Under the pieces are notes generated by a model. It was not told where the DNA came from. It saw nothing but the letters and a program-made list of their open reading frames with translations, and ran no database searches. From positions 9,185,246-9,249,245 of the forward strand of contig OZ017770.1 of assembly GCA_963969345.1 (NCBI GenBank): 64,000 nucleotides of DNA, given 5' to 3'. The translations under genes and the position numbers were made by a program. Below are positions 43,291 to 53,965 of the stretch, piece by piece. Each line of letters begins with the position of its first letter. The first letter of the stretch is position 1. Origin of the DNA: Turbatrix aceti. Taxonomy: Eukaryota; Nematoda; Chromadorea; Rhabditida; Panagrolaimidae.

Positions 43291-44385
43291 TTATTCTTTA
43301 ACTTCCGCAAAACCAATGCGTTGCTGTCCAAAGTCGTAGATAATGCAATACAATTGAAAGAATATATCTTGCAAAAGAAATTCATTTTTATTATCAAAAA
43401 TGTTTAAAATATAGTCATTTGCTTCGTTGTAATCCGTAAATTGTTTTTTAGGAATAGTGAAGTTCTTTTTGTTTATGGTTAGCACAATGTCGGGTACCAA
43501 ATGAATATAAAACACTACTAAATCCCCCCACGCATTACCATTACAAAATTTAGTCATGATAGCGTTACGAAAATCCGTAGGTACAAATATATTTTTCGAA
43601 TGACTACCAGGCACTGCGACGGCTTTATATGAATTTTGAAAGCTTAAGTTTCCAGCATATGCATTGGATATCGTAAAATGAAAATTGCTCAGATTTGACA
43701 CATTTGTGTAGTGCACGTCGCTGGAGCAATGTTCTGTATCAAATCCACCAAGCGTCATAACACCGGTACTTTCCGAGACGTTGCCAAAAACAGTACTGAC
43801 ATTCATTGCTGACAAGTAAGCTGTAATAATAGGTTCGCCAAAAACACCCTGATTAACGGCTTCAATAAATGGAGATGTTTTGTCGCCGACTGCAAGTCCA
43901 AGAACTCCGTCAAATTCGTTAAAGCCAAAACTGAATTCATAAGACATTGCTTGACCAAATGTAACATTTTCAACGACAATTCGGTCGCCGGTTGCTGTAC
44001 CGAATGCAAATGTGTCAACGCCAAGAAAACCTTCCACGGTTTCCATAAAGTCGTAGGAATAAGAAACGGAAAAAGGTGAACCATTTTTTTGATAAGTCGA
44101 TGACAGGCTTGAATTGAAAAATCTTGATGCCGTAGTGTTGGAAAAGTTGGAAACGTTTGGAATCCAAAAGTCGGATGAATTGATGTCTAAAAGAACTTTG
44201 AACTGCTGCGGAGGAGTGCCGACAGTAATGTCAGCCACATATCCAAAGCTTGTCCAGTTATACACTCCTTGGTAGAATGAATGTTTGTTCCGAACATTTT
44301 CAGTAGCAGCCTTCGGTACCTTGATGATTGCGAAGAACGCAAAACCGACAAGATCAAATAGAAAGAGTGTTTTCATTGTAATCAA
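43291..44385 (-). CDS. pepsin-like (A1) predicted pseudoprotease, intact gene
   Basis: A single-exon frame of 364 residues. A hydrophobic N-terminus (KTLFLFDLVGFAFFAIIK) serves as signal peptide. The fold matches pepsin/cathepsin D: FGYVADITVGTPPQQFKVLL before the first active site, SSDFWIPN after it, a flap-like SVSYSYDFMETVEGFLG, FDGVLGLAVGD, TGVMTLGGFD, and DFGQQRIGFAEV at the end. Both catalytic motifs are changed: the first DTG is DIN (residues 67-69, first Asp kept, Gly lost), the second is VPG (258-260, Asp replaced by Val). Hydrolysis by the usual mechanism is therefore not expected. There are 13 N-glycosylation sequons and only three cysteines. A secreted, heavily glycosylated binding protein is the likely role, comparable in logic to mammalian pregnancy-associated glycoproteins. 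Substrate or partner unknown. Confidence 0.85.
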   Translation of the reverse strand: MITMKTLFLFDLVGFAFFAIIKVPKAATENVRNKHSFYQGVYNWTSFGYVADITVGTPPQQFKVLLDINSSDFWIPNVSNFSNTTASRFFNSSLSSTYQKNGSPFSVSYSYDFMETVEGFLGVDTFAFGTATGDRIVVENVTFGQAMSYEFSFGFNEFDGVLGLAVGDKTSPFIEAVNQGVFGEPIITAYLSAMNVSTVFGNVSESTGVMTLGGFDTEHCSSDVHYTNVSNLSNFHFTISNAYAGNLSFQNSYKAVAVPGSHSKNIFVPTDFRNAIMTKFCNGNAWGDLVVFYIHLVPDIVLTINKKNFTIPKKQFTDYNEANDYILNIFDNKNEFLLQDIFFQLYCIIYDFGQQRIGFAEVKE

Positions 44386-44437
44386 ATGCTAATTTAGTAG
44401 CGCAATGAAAAAGGCACTGTCCGGCTGTTAGCGTTTT

Positions 44438-45167
44438 GGTTAGCACAATGTCGGGTACCAAATGAATATAAAACACTACTAAATCCCCCCACGCATTACC
44501 ATTACAAAATTTAGTCATGATAGCGTTACGAAAATCCGTAGGTACAAATATATTTTTCGAATGACTACCAGGCACTGCGACGGCTTTATATGAATTTTGA
44601 AAGCTTAAGTTTCCAGCATATGCATTGGATATCGTAAAATGAAAATTGCTCAGATTTGACACATTTGTTTAGTGCACGTCGCTGGAGCAATGTTCTGTAT
44701 CAAATCCACCAAGCGTCATAACACCGGTACTTTCCGAGACGTTGCCAAAAACAGTACTGACATTCATTGCTGACAAGTAAGCTGTAATAATAGGTTCGCC
44801 AAAAACACCCTGATTAACGGCTTCAATAAATGGAGATGTTTTGTCGCCGACTGCAAGTCCAAGAACTCCGTCAAATTCGTTAAAGCCAAAACTGAATTCA
44901 TAAGACATTGCTTGACCAAATGTAACATTTTCAACGACAATTCGGTCGCCGGTTGCTGTACCGAATGCAAATGTGTCAACGCCAAGAAAACCTTCCACGG
45001 TTTCCATAAAGTCGTAGGAATAAGAAACGGAAAAAGGTGAACCATTTTTTTGATAAGTCGATGACAGGCTTGAATTGTAGAAAGAGTGCAGCCTTCGGTA
45101 CCTTGATGATTGCGAAGAACGCAAAACCGACAAGATCAAATAGAAAGAGTGTTTTCATTGTAATCAA
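44438..45167 (-). pseudogene. broken pepsin-like unit (middle copy)
   Basis: Begins at a normal ATG (45167) and signal peptide, but a deletion joins the leader (KVPKAA) out of frame to the SSLSSTYQK region, removing the first active-site motif. A single base change at 44669 (GTGTAG to GTTTAG on the plus strand) makes a stop after SSDVH. The 3' end also lacks the native C-terminus. Confidence 0.85.
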
Positions 45168-46128
45168 ATGCTAATTTAGTAGCGCAATGAAAAAGGCACT
45201 GTCCGGCTGTTAGCGTTTTGGTTAGCACAATGTCGGGTACCAAATGAATATAAAACACTACTAAATCCCCCCACGCATTACCATTACAAAATTTAGTCAT
45301 GATAGCGTTACGAAAATCCGTAGGTACAAATATATTTTTCGAATGACTACCAGGCACTGCGACGGCTTTATATGAATTTTGAAAGCTTAAGTTTCCAGCA
45401 TATGCATTGGATATCGTAAAATGAAAATTGCTCAGATTTGACACATTTGTGTAGTGCACGTCGCTGGAGCAATGTTCTGTATCAAATCCACCAAGCGTCA
45501 TAACACCGGTACTTTCCGAGACGTTGCCAAAAACAGTACTGACATTCATTGCTGACAAGTAAGCTGTAATAATAGGTTCGCCAAAAACACCCTGATTAAC
45601 GGCTTCAATAAATGGAGATGTTTTGTCGCCGACTGCAAGTCCAAGAACTCCGTCAAATTCGTTAAAGCCAAAACTGAATTCATAAGACATTGCTTGACCA
45701 AATGTAACATTTTCAACGACAATTCGGTCGCCGGTTGCTGTACCGAATGCAAATGTGTCAACGCCAAGAAAACCTTCCACGGTTTCCATAAAGTCGTAGG
45801 AATAAGAAACGGAAAAAGGTGAACCATTTTTTTGATAAGTCGATGACAGGCTTGAATTGAAAAATCTTGATGCCGTAGTGTTGGAAAAGTTGGAAACGTT
45901 TGGAATCCAAAAGTCGGATGAATTGATGTCTAAAAGAACTTTGAACTGCTGCGGAGGAGTGCCGACAGTAATGTCAGCCACATATCCAAAGCTTGTCCAG
46001 TTATACACTCCTTGGTAGAATGAATGTTTGTTCCGAACATTTTCAGTAGCAGCCTTCGGTACCTTGATGATTGCGAAGAACGCAAAACCGACAAGATCAA
46101 ATAGAAAGAGTGTTTTCATTGTAATCAA
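45136..46128 (-). CDS. pepsin-like pseudoprotease with a new C-terminus (third unit)
   Basis: 330 codons. Identical to the intact gene through VPDIVLT (about residue 303), then runs across the tandem junction into the former 5' flank, adding about 27 new residues (KTLTAGQCLFHCATKLAFDY and onward) before a stop at 45136. The last 61 native residues, including the final beta strands of the fold, are missing. It keeps the native promoter side and signal peptide, so it could be transcribed. Stability of the product is doubtful. Confidence 0.7.
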   Translation of the reverse strand: MITMKTLFLFDLVGFAFFAIIKVPKAATENVRNKHSFYQGVYNWTSFGYVADITVGTPPQQFKVLLDINSSDFWIPNVSNFSNTTASRFFNSSLSSTYQKNGSPFSVSYSYDFMETVEGFLGVDTFAFGTATGDRIVVENVTFGQAMSYEFSFGFNEFDGVLGLAVGDKTSPFIEAVNQGVFGEPIITAYLSAMNVSTVFGNVSESTGVMTLGGFDTEHCSSDVHYTNVSNLSNFHFTISNAYAGNLSFQNSYKAVAVPGSHSKNIFVPTDFRNAIMTKFCNGNAWGDLVVFYIHLVPDIVLTKTLTAGQCLFHCATKLAFDYNENTLSI

Positions 46129-46336
46129 ATGCTAATTTAGTAGCGCAATGAAAAAGGCACTGTCCGGCTGTTAGCGTTTTCACCATTCAAATGCATCGAA
46201 GCTCTGAACGATATCATTACAAATAAATGACAGTAACAGTAAAACCTTAAACATTGAAAACAAATGGTACTCTCATTGTATGAAAATACGTTTATCACAC
46301 CGTGATACGGGCTTTTATTGTTATCAAAGAATAACA

Positions 46337-46655
46337 ATGCTAAACTTTGCACCATATGTTTTGTTGAGCACCTTTGTTTGAATTTCTTTTTCCGTATTTG
46401 TAACCGGGGAAATCAAAAATGCATTTTTGACAAAAAAATGGTTTCCTTCGTCATCGATTGATTACATAAAATTTTTTTCTGATTGTCAGTACAATGTCGG
46501 GCAGAGAATAATTAACTGATTGTATATCGCTTAGACAGCGACCCAGCGTCAAGACTCCACCGCTTTTCAAATAGTGGCCATTAACTGCTGACGTTCATTG
46601 CAGACAAGCAAGACGACCATAAATGCATATCCAATTCCCCCGCCATGCTTTGGCA
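46337..46655 (-). pseudogene. relic of a second pepsin-like gene, copy 2
   Basis: Identical to the relic at 32612-32930. Confidence 0.53.
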
Positions 46656-47763
46656 ACACACAAAGGCTATTTTGATACTTGTGGTAGCATTTTTACCTGC
46701 TCTGGAGTGTTCTCTTCATTGTCCGGTGCCAAAAAGAAAAAAGTACCACTCTGCGCAAAGCCTTCAACAGGGACAGAAACTCTATGCGCGAGCAAAGCAT
46801 AAAGCACAAATGCCGTCAAAAAGTTATGTTTAGAAAACAATTTATGTATCATTCGATAAAATAAAACGGTAAAAAAAGAAGGAGGAAAAAATTTGACTTT
46901 ACAATAAATTTTAATTTTACTGATAAAATTTTTTTCGTCAAAACACAAAAAAGTCAATTTTTTTGATTACAATAAAACATCCAGGAAGCTAAACAATATT
47001 TCATTCGTCAAGGACATCGGGCAGAGGCGTCAGATTTGATTTTTGAAGAAAGTCATGCAACATTTTTTTTTGAGTTTTTGATGAACAAGAAGAGGACAAC
47101 ATGAATCATATTTTTGACAATTTTTTGAAAACGATCAAACTATGTATTTGATGCTTCTGGACGATGCTTTTCCTCGGAAAGACTTCATTGTCATAATCGA
47201 TAAGTTCTGAAGGACGAAACGCCAATCGAACGCCAACGAAGAGCAAATTGACGATTTTTTCATGCGTGTTTCTGATGTTGGTTTCTACTTTTATGTATAG
47301 CTATATTTTACCGTGGAAATGTTGTACATACAGCTATGTTTTCCCGTGAAAGCGGCCGAAGCCGAAGAACAAGATCCTCAGCTTAATATAGCTATATTTT
47401 CCCGTGGAAATTGGCTGAATCCAATATCCTCATCATGGTGGAGCGCAACCTACAAATAAAAGTATCATGGTGGAGCGCAACCTACAAATAAAAGTATCAT
47501 GGAACGCAACCTACGAATAAGTTCAAAAGTAAGTGATTTTTGCGGTTTTATTTGCAGAACTGTTCCAATTTTTGTTTCCAGAATGAATACGATGATTGAC
47601 CACAGCATTCGCGTACCAGTGCCCCGCGAAGTCTACCGCCGGACACGATTCAATGCCACAGCCACCACGGATGCTTCACTTCGGCCATATTAATGATTGG
47701 AAGCGGAAAGTTGTGCAAACTGCGCAATTTCATTGACATATTTTTTTATTTTCTTTGTTTATT

Positions 47764-48230
47764 TTACACAAAGTATATTATACATGTAAAAAAAATGAAT
47801 ACAATAAATACATATGACAAAATGTAGATCTGATGAAAAAAGGGGAGGGGTGGGAGGAAAAATTTGAAAAACCACTGCGGACCGGGCGCTTGAACGACAG
47901 TTTGTGTTTTGCCTAAAAACCTGGGATAAAAAGTGACCAAAATGTTGAAATTTTTTTTCAAATTCACTAACCAATATTTGCCACTAGGCAAAAGAGCGAA
48001 AAAAAAATATAAAAAAAATACCCACCTGAGTCGGCGTGCACCATCCATCTGCCGGGGTCGCCGTATACATCGACACGTAGGTTGAGTGGGCAGACTTTGG
48101 CGCCCTGCGCTTGCCAAAGCGGCACTTCTTTGACAACAGTCTCTCTGTTAACAAAGATTGCGGTCTGGCGAGCCGTCGGCAATACATAAACAACGGACGC
48201 TGCTCATTATCGCGAAACCCCGTCGGCAAT
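47764..48230 (-). other. exons of an unrecognised gene at the native right boundary
   Basis: Same exon-like sequence as 34039-34493 but joined to its native upstream flank. An in-frame stop lies just upstream of the first exon-like stretch, with a possible acceptor (GAGCAG) after it, so further 5' exons would lie to the right. None was identified. Confidence 0.35.
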
Positions 48231-49190
48231 ACGCGACTAAAGTAGGTTGCTCATGATGTTCGTGTATTACCGAACACACGAACACCATAAGCCTGGTTCC
48301 ATAATTAAGCTTCGGCTGAAAGAAAAAAAGGTACTTTTCAAAGTTTTTTGCAATTTTGTATTATTTGCGATCAAAAATGCGACAATGTCAAAGTCAAAAA
48401 ACTCACTGTTGTCCGGATGCAGTCATAAAAACTGCATTTTGGAAAATGCGTATCTCCGGAAGGCTTGTGCATTGCGCAGCAGCATTGTTTGTCATGTTTC
48501 GTTTTTCTAAAACCCGATTTAAAATTATATTTTTTTTACAATACAAAAAATCACCATTTTTTGAAAACAATATTTTGTTGACCTGTCGACAGTTTCGTGA
48601 GGTCTTTGCAAAATGTGACGTAAAGGTCGAATGGAAGGTTCACGATATCGGCCACTATACCGTCTGTTTTCACGGAAAGGAGTTGGGCTGAAAAAAAACA
48701 TATTTTTAATACCAAAACTGCAAGTCACAGACGAATAACAACTGCGCGATTGGCCTAAAAAATAAATAAAAAGTTAACCACACTCCACTTTTTTTTGCTT
48801 GAGTCGAATATTTTTTCCCTGCGAGAACACATGCGTAGAATATTTGCAAGCCGAGAGGGTGTATGATGTTTTTGCTTCGATGCGTGTTTTTTTTACGCGT
48901 GTACAAAAAAATAAGACGCGACGTTTTCGATGCGTGTTTTTTTTTACATGTGCAATTACCTGTATCGTGTATCTTTTGATTTTTAGGCTTCTACACATAA
49001 ACAAGGCAGGCATAATCGCTGAACACGACACAAACGAGCACGTTGGGTAAAGCAGGTTGTGTCTGGAAGCGCGTCTGCAGAAGCGCTTTCAGACACTTGG
49101 TTTTGCGGACATTGTGGTTGTAAGTTTTTCTGATCGCTTAGGTTGCATTTGTTTCACAAAAAAATTGATTTTTGTACAATTACTTTGAAA
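48231..49190. other. intergenic, no recognised gene
   Basis: Contains a dyad near 48256-48290 (TGTTCGTGT / ACACGAACA) and two copies of a CGATGCGTGTTTTTTT motif (48877, 48927). No supported coding sequence. Confidence 0.4.
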
Positions 49191-49207
49191 AAACATTTTT
49201 TCCGCCT

Positions 49208-50468
49208 AGAGCCGCCAAGGGCTACGCAATGCTCTCCAACCTCAGATGGTTGCCGTGGACAGCTACTAGAAAGCTGCAGTCTTCGTCAGTTGGCACCTTG
49301 AGGTTCCCCGAAAGCTTGTGGAAGCTCAACAAAGGTGTTTACGATCAACGCCATGTGCGTCAGCTGGAGAACAGCGCCTCTCCAGCCTGAAAGTGGGTTA
49401 ATTTATGTTTGTTTGATTTACTGATCAATATTGCAATAGTTATAATCAAAACTTTTGTCGAACACTACTGAACCGTCTGTTGCCTAGGAAATCGTTTTCA
49501 TGCTATTTTTTTTTATAAAACCTGATATGTAAAAGCAAAAGCTTTCGTTCTGTTGAAAAAAAAGTTTTCATCTACATATTTATGATAAATATAACCTTTA
49601 TTAACCATTTTTTTGGGGCTGTGACAATATTATTATATATTATATTTATTATTGCATGTTTTTCTGAAAAATTTTCACCAAACATCCCAGTTTAGAAATT
49701 TTATAATCCAAATCCAAAAAAAACTCAAAAAACTACTTGTTGGAGTCAAAGTGAACATGCCAGTTGAGTCGAATTGAAGTAGACTGCTGCATATGTCATA
49801 GAAAAAGAACAGAGCGACTTTTTTTGTCATCTTTTTTTTATGGAATTTTTAAAAATAGCCAGCAGTAGGAATTTTTTATGGAATTTTTAAAAATAGCCAG
49901 ATGAGTAACAAATAATAAAATCACAAAACAAATGTTTTTTTTTGTTCTGAAATCATGTAAAGTTGTTTTACAGGCGCGGAAGGTCGAATTCAAGTTTTTG
50001 GATGCTTGGCACATGTTCGTGCCGTCCTCAAGACTCCGATCAAGAGAATTTCGCCTGGTCAGTGGACCAATAATGATGTCGTTGTAAGTTCATTTGTTTG
50101 AAAAACAGAAAGTATGTACATCCATAAATTTTAATTTATGTTTTTTTTATTCACTGATCGAAGTTACTTTTTTTAGAAAAAAAATAAGTAAAAAAGCGGT
50201 CTTTAACACCTTTCATTGATTTTTTGCTCGTTTTTTAATGTAACGCAAAGTAAAACTTTTTTCTCTTCAAGACACTATAAAATCAACGGTTTCAAATTTT
50301 TTTTTGTCTAACTTTTTTTTGTTTTACAGGCGTGTCACACATCTCCGGTTTTTGTATGTTGTTCGTTTGCTGGCAGATTTCCTGCCTCAGGTCTACCAGC
50401 CCGAAGGTCATCGATTCCTGTCTTTCGTTGTAAAATCGAACTTGTCTCTTGTACATTTTTTTAAATAA
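49208..50468 (+). other. possible spliced gene or decayed gene, unrecognised
   Basis: Two exon-like blocks with good borders join in phase: 49973-50082 (acceptor ACAG, donor GTAAGT), reading ARKVEFKFLDAWHMFV and onward, to about 50331-50468 (acceptor ACAG), reading RVTHLRFLYVVRLLADFLPQ and VYQPEGHRFLSFVV to a stop. A third block at 49208-49390 (KGYAMLSNLRWLPWTATRKL) could be an upstream exon but ends in a stop or an uncertain donor. No known family is recognised. It may be a non-coding transcript or a relic. Confidence 0.3.
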
Positions 50469-50541
50469 AAAATTCCAATACGGCCTAACTGAAATGAGAA
50501 TTATTGGGGGCGCAAAAAAATTGAAAAAAAAAACTTTCTAC

Positions 50542-51226
50542 CTGAAGTGCAGCTTGTTTTTCCGGAAAATTCAATGCGTACAAAATGGCATAAATAATTG
50601 TTGTAGAAGTCGTTTCTTGACCCGCAATAAACATATCGTAAAGCACGTTGACGAGCCGTACATCGTCAAAGGTGTCCGTATTTTTGCCGGATTCAGTGAG
50701 GTATGCTTCGACGTAGTTCTCGATCAGGATCCAGTACTTCCGATGTTTGTCCAATTGTTTTTGACAATAGCCAACGATGGTTTTGTATCCCTGGACAAAA
50801 AGTTCATATGCGTCCCTCAGGCCGGGAATGTACTGCGCAACTGCGGGGTAGTGCATAGCGAGTATGACGGGATGAATCTTCCAATTATCTCCATCCACAA
50901 ACACCACGCCATAGTCACCGCCCCGGACAAGTTTCTGAAAGTCCCTCACGCACATTCTGCCTGCCGTAGCGTCGCCATTTCTGACAAAAGCCTCGTACAT
51001 GAGTTTGTAATCCGCACCAACAACCATGGGTCGCCCAGAGCGTGTTGATGTTGCCATATTTTTTGCGAAATTTATCTGCTGCCAAGTCCGCTTCTTTTTC
51101 GTTGAGTTCCAGTAGGTTGCCAATTAGCGGTAAAGGAATGGGACCCGGTGGAAGGTTTCTTCGCTTCCAGTAGAAGTTATAAAAACAAATTATGGAGAAG
51201 AATATCAAGATACATTCAATATACAT
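50542..51226 (-). pseudogene. cytochrome P450 pseudogene
   Basis: The N-terminus has a membrane anchor (ECILIFFSIICFYNFYW) and the hinge NLPPGPIPLPLIGNLLEL. The sequence then reads KYGNINTLW and shifts frame near 51030-51040 into GRPMVVGADYKLMYEAFVRN and GGDYGVVFVDGDNWK. At DNWK (near 50880) it jumps to a much later part of the fold (AVAQYIPGLRDAYELF), so 60 or more residues are missing. The I-helix AGQETTSTT is present, and the piece ends at a donor-like site (50542). No ExxR or heme-binding FxxGxxxC exon was found to the left. The gene is non-functional as a monooxygenase. The closest style is the nematode CYP2-clan. Confidence 0.85.
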
Positions 51227-52640
51227 TGTGCATGGAATAAAAAAAAACTAAATACGGAAGTATGCTTTATATTAGGGGTTCTTGGTATCAATTACTAATC
51301 TTCTTTTCTTGGTATCAAAAACAGATCAATTACTAATAAAACACACATTGACGAAACGTTTTTTACCTGGATGACTAAACGTTGGCTACACTCTAGTTAT
51401 GATATGAACAGACATGTCAAAAACAAGACGACCAACTTTGGTTACGTTGTGTTTTTGTCTCCAAAAGAAACTACAAATACCAGGTTTGTGTTTTGTGCTT
51501 AGCTGCCTCGTGCAAAAAAAAAACTGACCTTGTAAGCTGCCCGGAAACCCGTTTAAAATTATCAAACGTCGCTTGGTGCTCATCCTAAACCATGTTATGT
51601 TCCTTACTTTTAGGTTCAACGTTTTTATAATGAGCTTCTTTTTATTTGTCAAATGCAAAAAAATAAACTGCAAAAAAATAATATAAACAAATTCACAATC
51701 TACAACCATACATACTATGAAAGAGAATAATCGGGTATTGTAAACAGTACATATCTCAGTATTTTGTAGTCTCTCGGTAGTCGTTATGATAGATAAAATC
51801 AAAATATTAAAATTTGCCACTTGTGAATTTTTTTGACATTAAATATTTTGCAATCCGATCCAAATCGAAGCTTTTGATACATAAATTTACATATATAATT
51901 TACGTGTACATTATAATATAAAATATATAATATATATAAAATATATAAAATGATTACATAGAAAAATTCTATCGTTTGAGTCGCAGCAAAAGTTACCTGA
52001 AATTGAATAAATAATTGTAATTGTCAAAAAATTGTCCGCAAACATTTATCATTGATAATAAAATGCGGGTGAAAGCGAGATAATGTAAAAACGGCAATAT
52101 GAATTTAAAAAAAAGAGTAACGCTAACTTGAAAAAACTGCAACTAATGAAAAGATGCGGACTTTTGTTTACGCTAATGTCAACTACCAGTCGAAAGGTTA
52201 TGCATTGTTGTCATATTGAAGTGGACAAGTCTTCAACAGCGTCTTTTAAAAATTGCAATGAAAAGAACGTTTACTTTTGCATTTTACACAGACAAACGCA
52301 TCCTGTCGCATGCACACAGGATCAGTTATAAATATATTTATGTGTGTATGTATATTTAGTTTGCTCGCATGCAGATGCCGTTGACACTTTTTTTCTCTAA
52401 AAACGACACAGGTTTGTTACGAACATTGTCCACAACAAAAATAACGGCAGTCATATTCAATCGGAACATAATGTTGTGAGACAAAAAATTATATTGCCGT
52501 ATTGAATGCATTCAACTTAATTGTGCGAGTATCGCCCGTTAAACCATGCTGCCTTCTGCATCGTAATCCGAATAGTTTAATTTGAGGTAATTTTAGTCTT
52601 ATTGCTTCTATAATACATTTTTTTGAAGTCGCGATTGGAC
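51227..52640. other. intergenic, A/T-rich
   Basis: No supported gene. A very A/T-rich stretch with TATA-type repeats lies at 51890-51960. Confidence 0.45.
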
Positions 52641-52880
52641 CCAAGACTTCTATCAAAACATGAATGGATAAGTATCCGGCATCCAAGTACCCTGTTTTGG
52701 CGTTTACGGGTGCTGCGTCGGCTTATCTTGTTAAACAAGAGGATAGGCACCTTCAACAATATCTTAAGTTCAGGCCTGGCATTTACAATTTGGCGTTGAT
52801 ATTGTCAAAGAGAACTTGCCCAAGCCGTTTGTTTGGAATTCATTTGAAATACGACGTTGATTGAGTAAGTTTTTTGAAAC
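52641..52880 (+). pseudogene. fragment of the POFUT1 gene
   Basis: Matches the reverse complement of about 55339-55585 with scattered substitutions and compensating one-base indels: [33 protein letters not shown]. It continues past the exon end into the intron donor (GAGTAAGTTTTTT), so it arose by DNA copying rather than from mRNA. It ends in a stop replacing the Trp codon. Confidence 0.88.
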
Positions 52881-52921
52881 TTGACGTGGCTTTAATGACT
52901 TCAAACGTGGTTTTTTTTTAA

Positions 52922-53193
52922 ATTTATTGTTACTACGGATAAATGAAAGTCTACGGAGTGTCTAGGTTTTGGCAGTGTAAAAAAATGAAAAAAATATTGC
53001 CTCCGGCAGGGGTCGAACCTACGACCTTGGGCTTATTAGACCCACGCTCTAACCAACTGAGCTACGGAGGCGACGCTCTCAAGGATTCACAAATTTTTCG
53101 CAGTTTTAGTTTTTTTAAGATTTGTGTGTCAAACAATTTTTGTATTTGATAATCAGACAAACCAATTCAAGCAAAAAAACAAAAAACGTGATT
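52922..53193. repeat. left arm of tRNA-containing inverted repeat
   Basis: Reverse complement of 53966-54245 with roughly one difference per ten bases outside the tRNA. The arms are about 270-280 bp and separated by about 770 bp. Confidence 0.88.
52999..53071 (-). tRNA. tRNA-Ile (AAT anticodon)
   Basis: A 73-nt cloverleaf: acceptor GCCTCCG / CGGAGGC, D stem GCTC / GAGC, anticodon loop CTAATAA giving AAT, T loop TTCGACC on a GTAGG / CCTGC stem. No intron. A/T-rich 3' flank on the minus strand. Confidence 0.95.
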
Positions 53194-53965
53194 AGAATGT
53201 ATAACGAATAACGTTTTTGTCGTGTATCGTCATTTTTCAGGTCTAATTCCCCGTAAACAGTTCAGTTTTATAGGATTGCTTGATTGCGGAATTAAATCGT
53301 TTCAGATAAATAATTTACCTTTGACTCACATAAAACATTAGAATTTGTGAACACAACCATTTAGAAACGGGAAGCTTTTATCTGCGCGAGTACAAAACGT
53401 TAATCAAAAATGTTTCGGAAAAAGTATACGTCACAAAAACTCAAAATTTTTGGATCATGGCACGATATTTAACAATCCAGATACAGATCGTTTCCTGTTT
53501 GAATGCTCTCAGCGGAAATACTCGACATCGTGGAAGTCATCAAAAAAGCCAACGGACTTGTCAGAGTATCTATTTTACTTTCATAGCAAAAAGAAATACT
53601 TTTTTTATATTTTTTGCTTTACCAAATTTTTTTTATTTTTTTATATTTTTGCTTTAAGCTCGTCATCATTCTCAACACTCAACTCTGCTCTAACCACGAA
53701 CTATCCCTCCTCCAATCGAGCTGCGCATTCTGGGAGCAGTAGTGCAAACATGCCTTAAGACTTCACGACTTTCTGACTCCGAAGTCCACGTCGACATCCG
53801 TCGACAGAGGTAGACGTCTCATGAAATCGCATAATGATATATTGTATGTAATGTGGTGCTAACTATTGAGAAGGACGGTAAATAAATAACTAAATAAAAA
53901 AACATAGAGGCAGACTCACCTTACTAAATTATCTGGTGTCCGGTGTACGAGATAGCATTTCTATG
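53194..53965. other. spacer between tRNA inverted-repeat arms
   Basis: No recognised gene. One open stretch near 53450-53758 lacks conserved features. Confidence 0.4.

Larger units (their letters stand above)
43477..46180. repeat. internal tandem array of three protease-locus units
   Basis: Units 43477-44437 (961 bp), 44438-45219 (782 bp) and 45220-46180 (961 bp). Each junction joins the gene's 5' flank (GCTGTTAGCGTTTT) to a point inside its 3' third (GGTTAGCACAATGTCGGG). The middle unit lacks 181 bp or so around the first active-site region. Confidence 0.93.
34494..48218. repeat. direct tandem duplication, copy 2 (13,725 bp, with internal expansion)
   Basis: Repeats 22507-34493. It is 1,738 bp longer: two additional protease-like units were gained (961 and 782 bp) and the 5 bp that disrupt the copy 1 gene are absent. 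It ends at ...CGCGAAAC, after which unique sequence CCCGTCGG follows. Confidence 0.95.
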
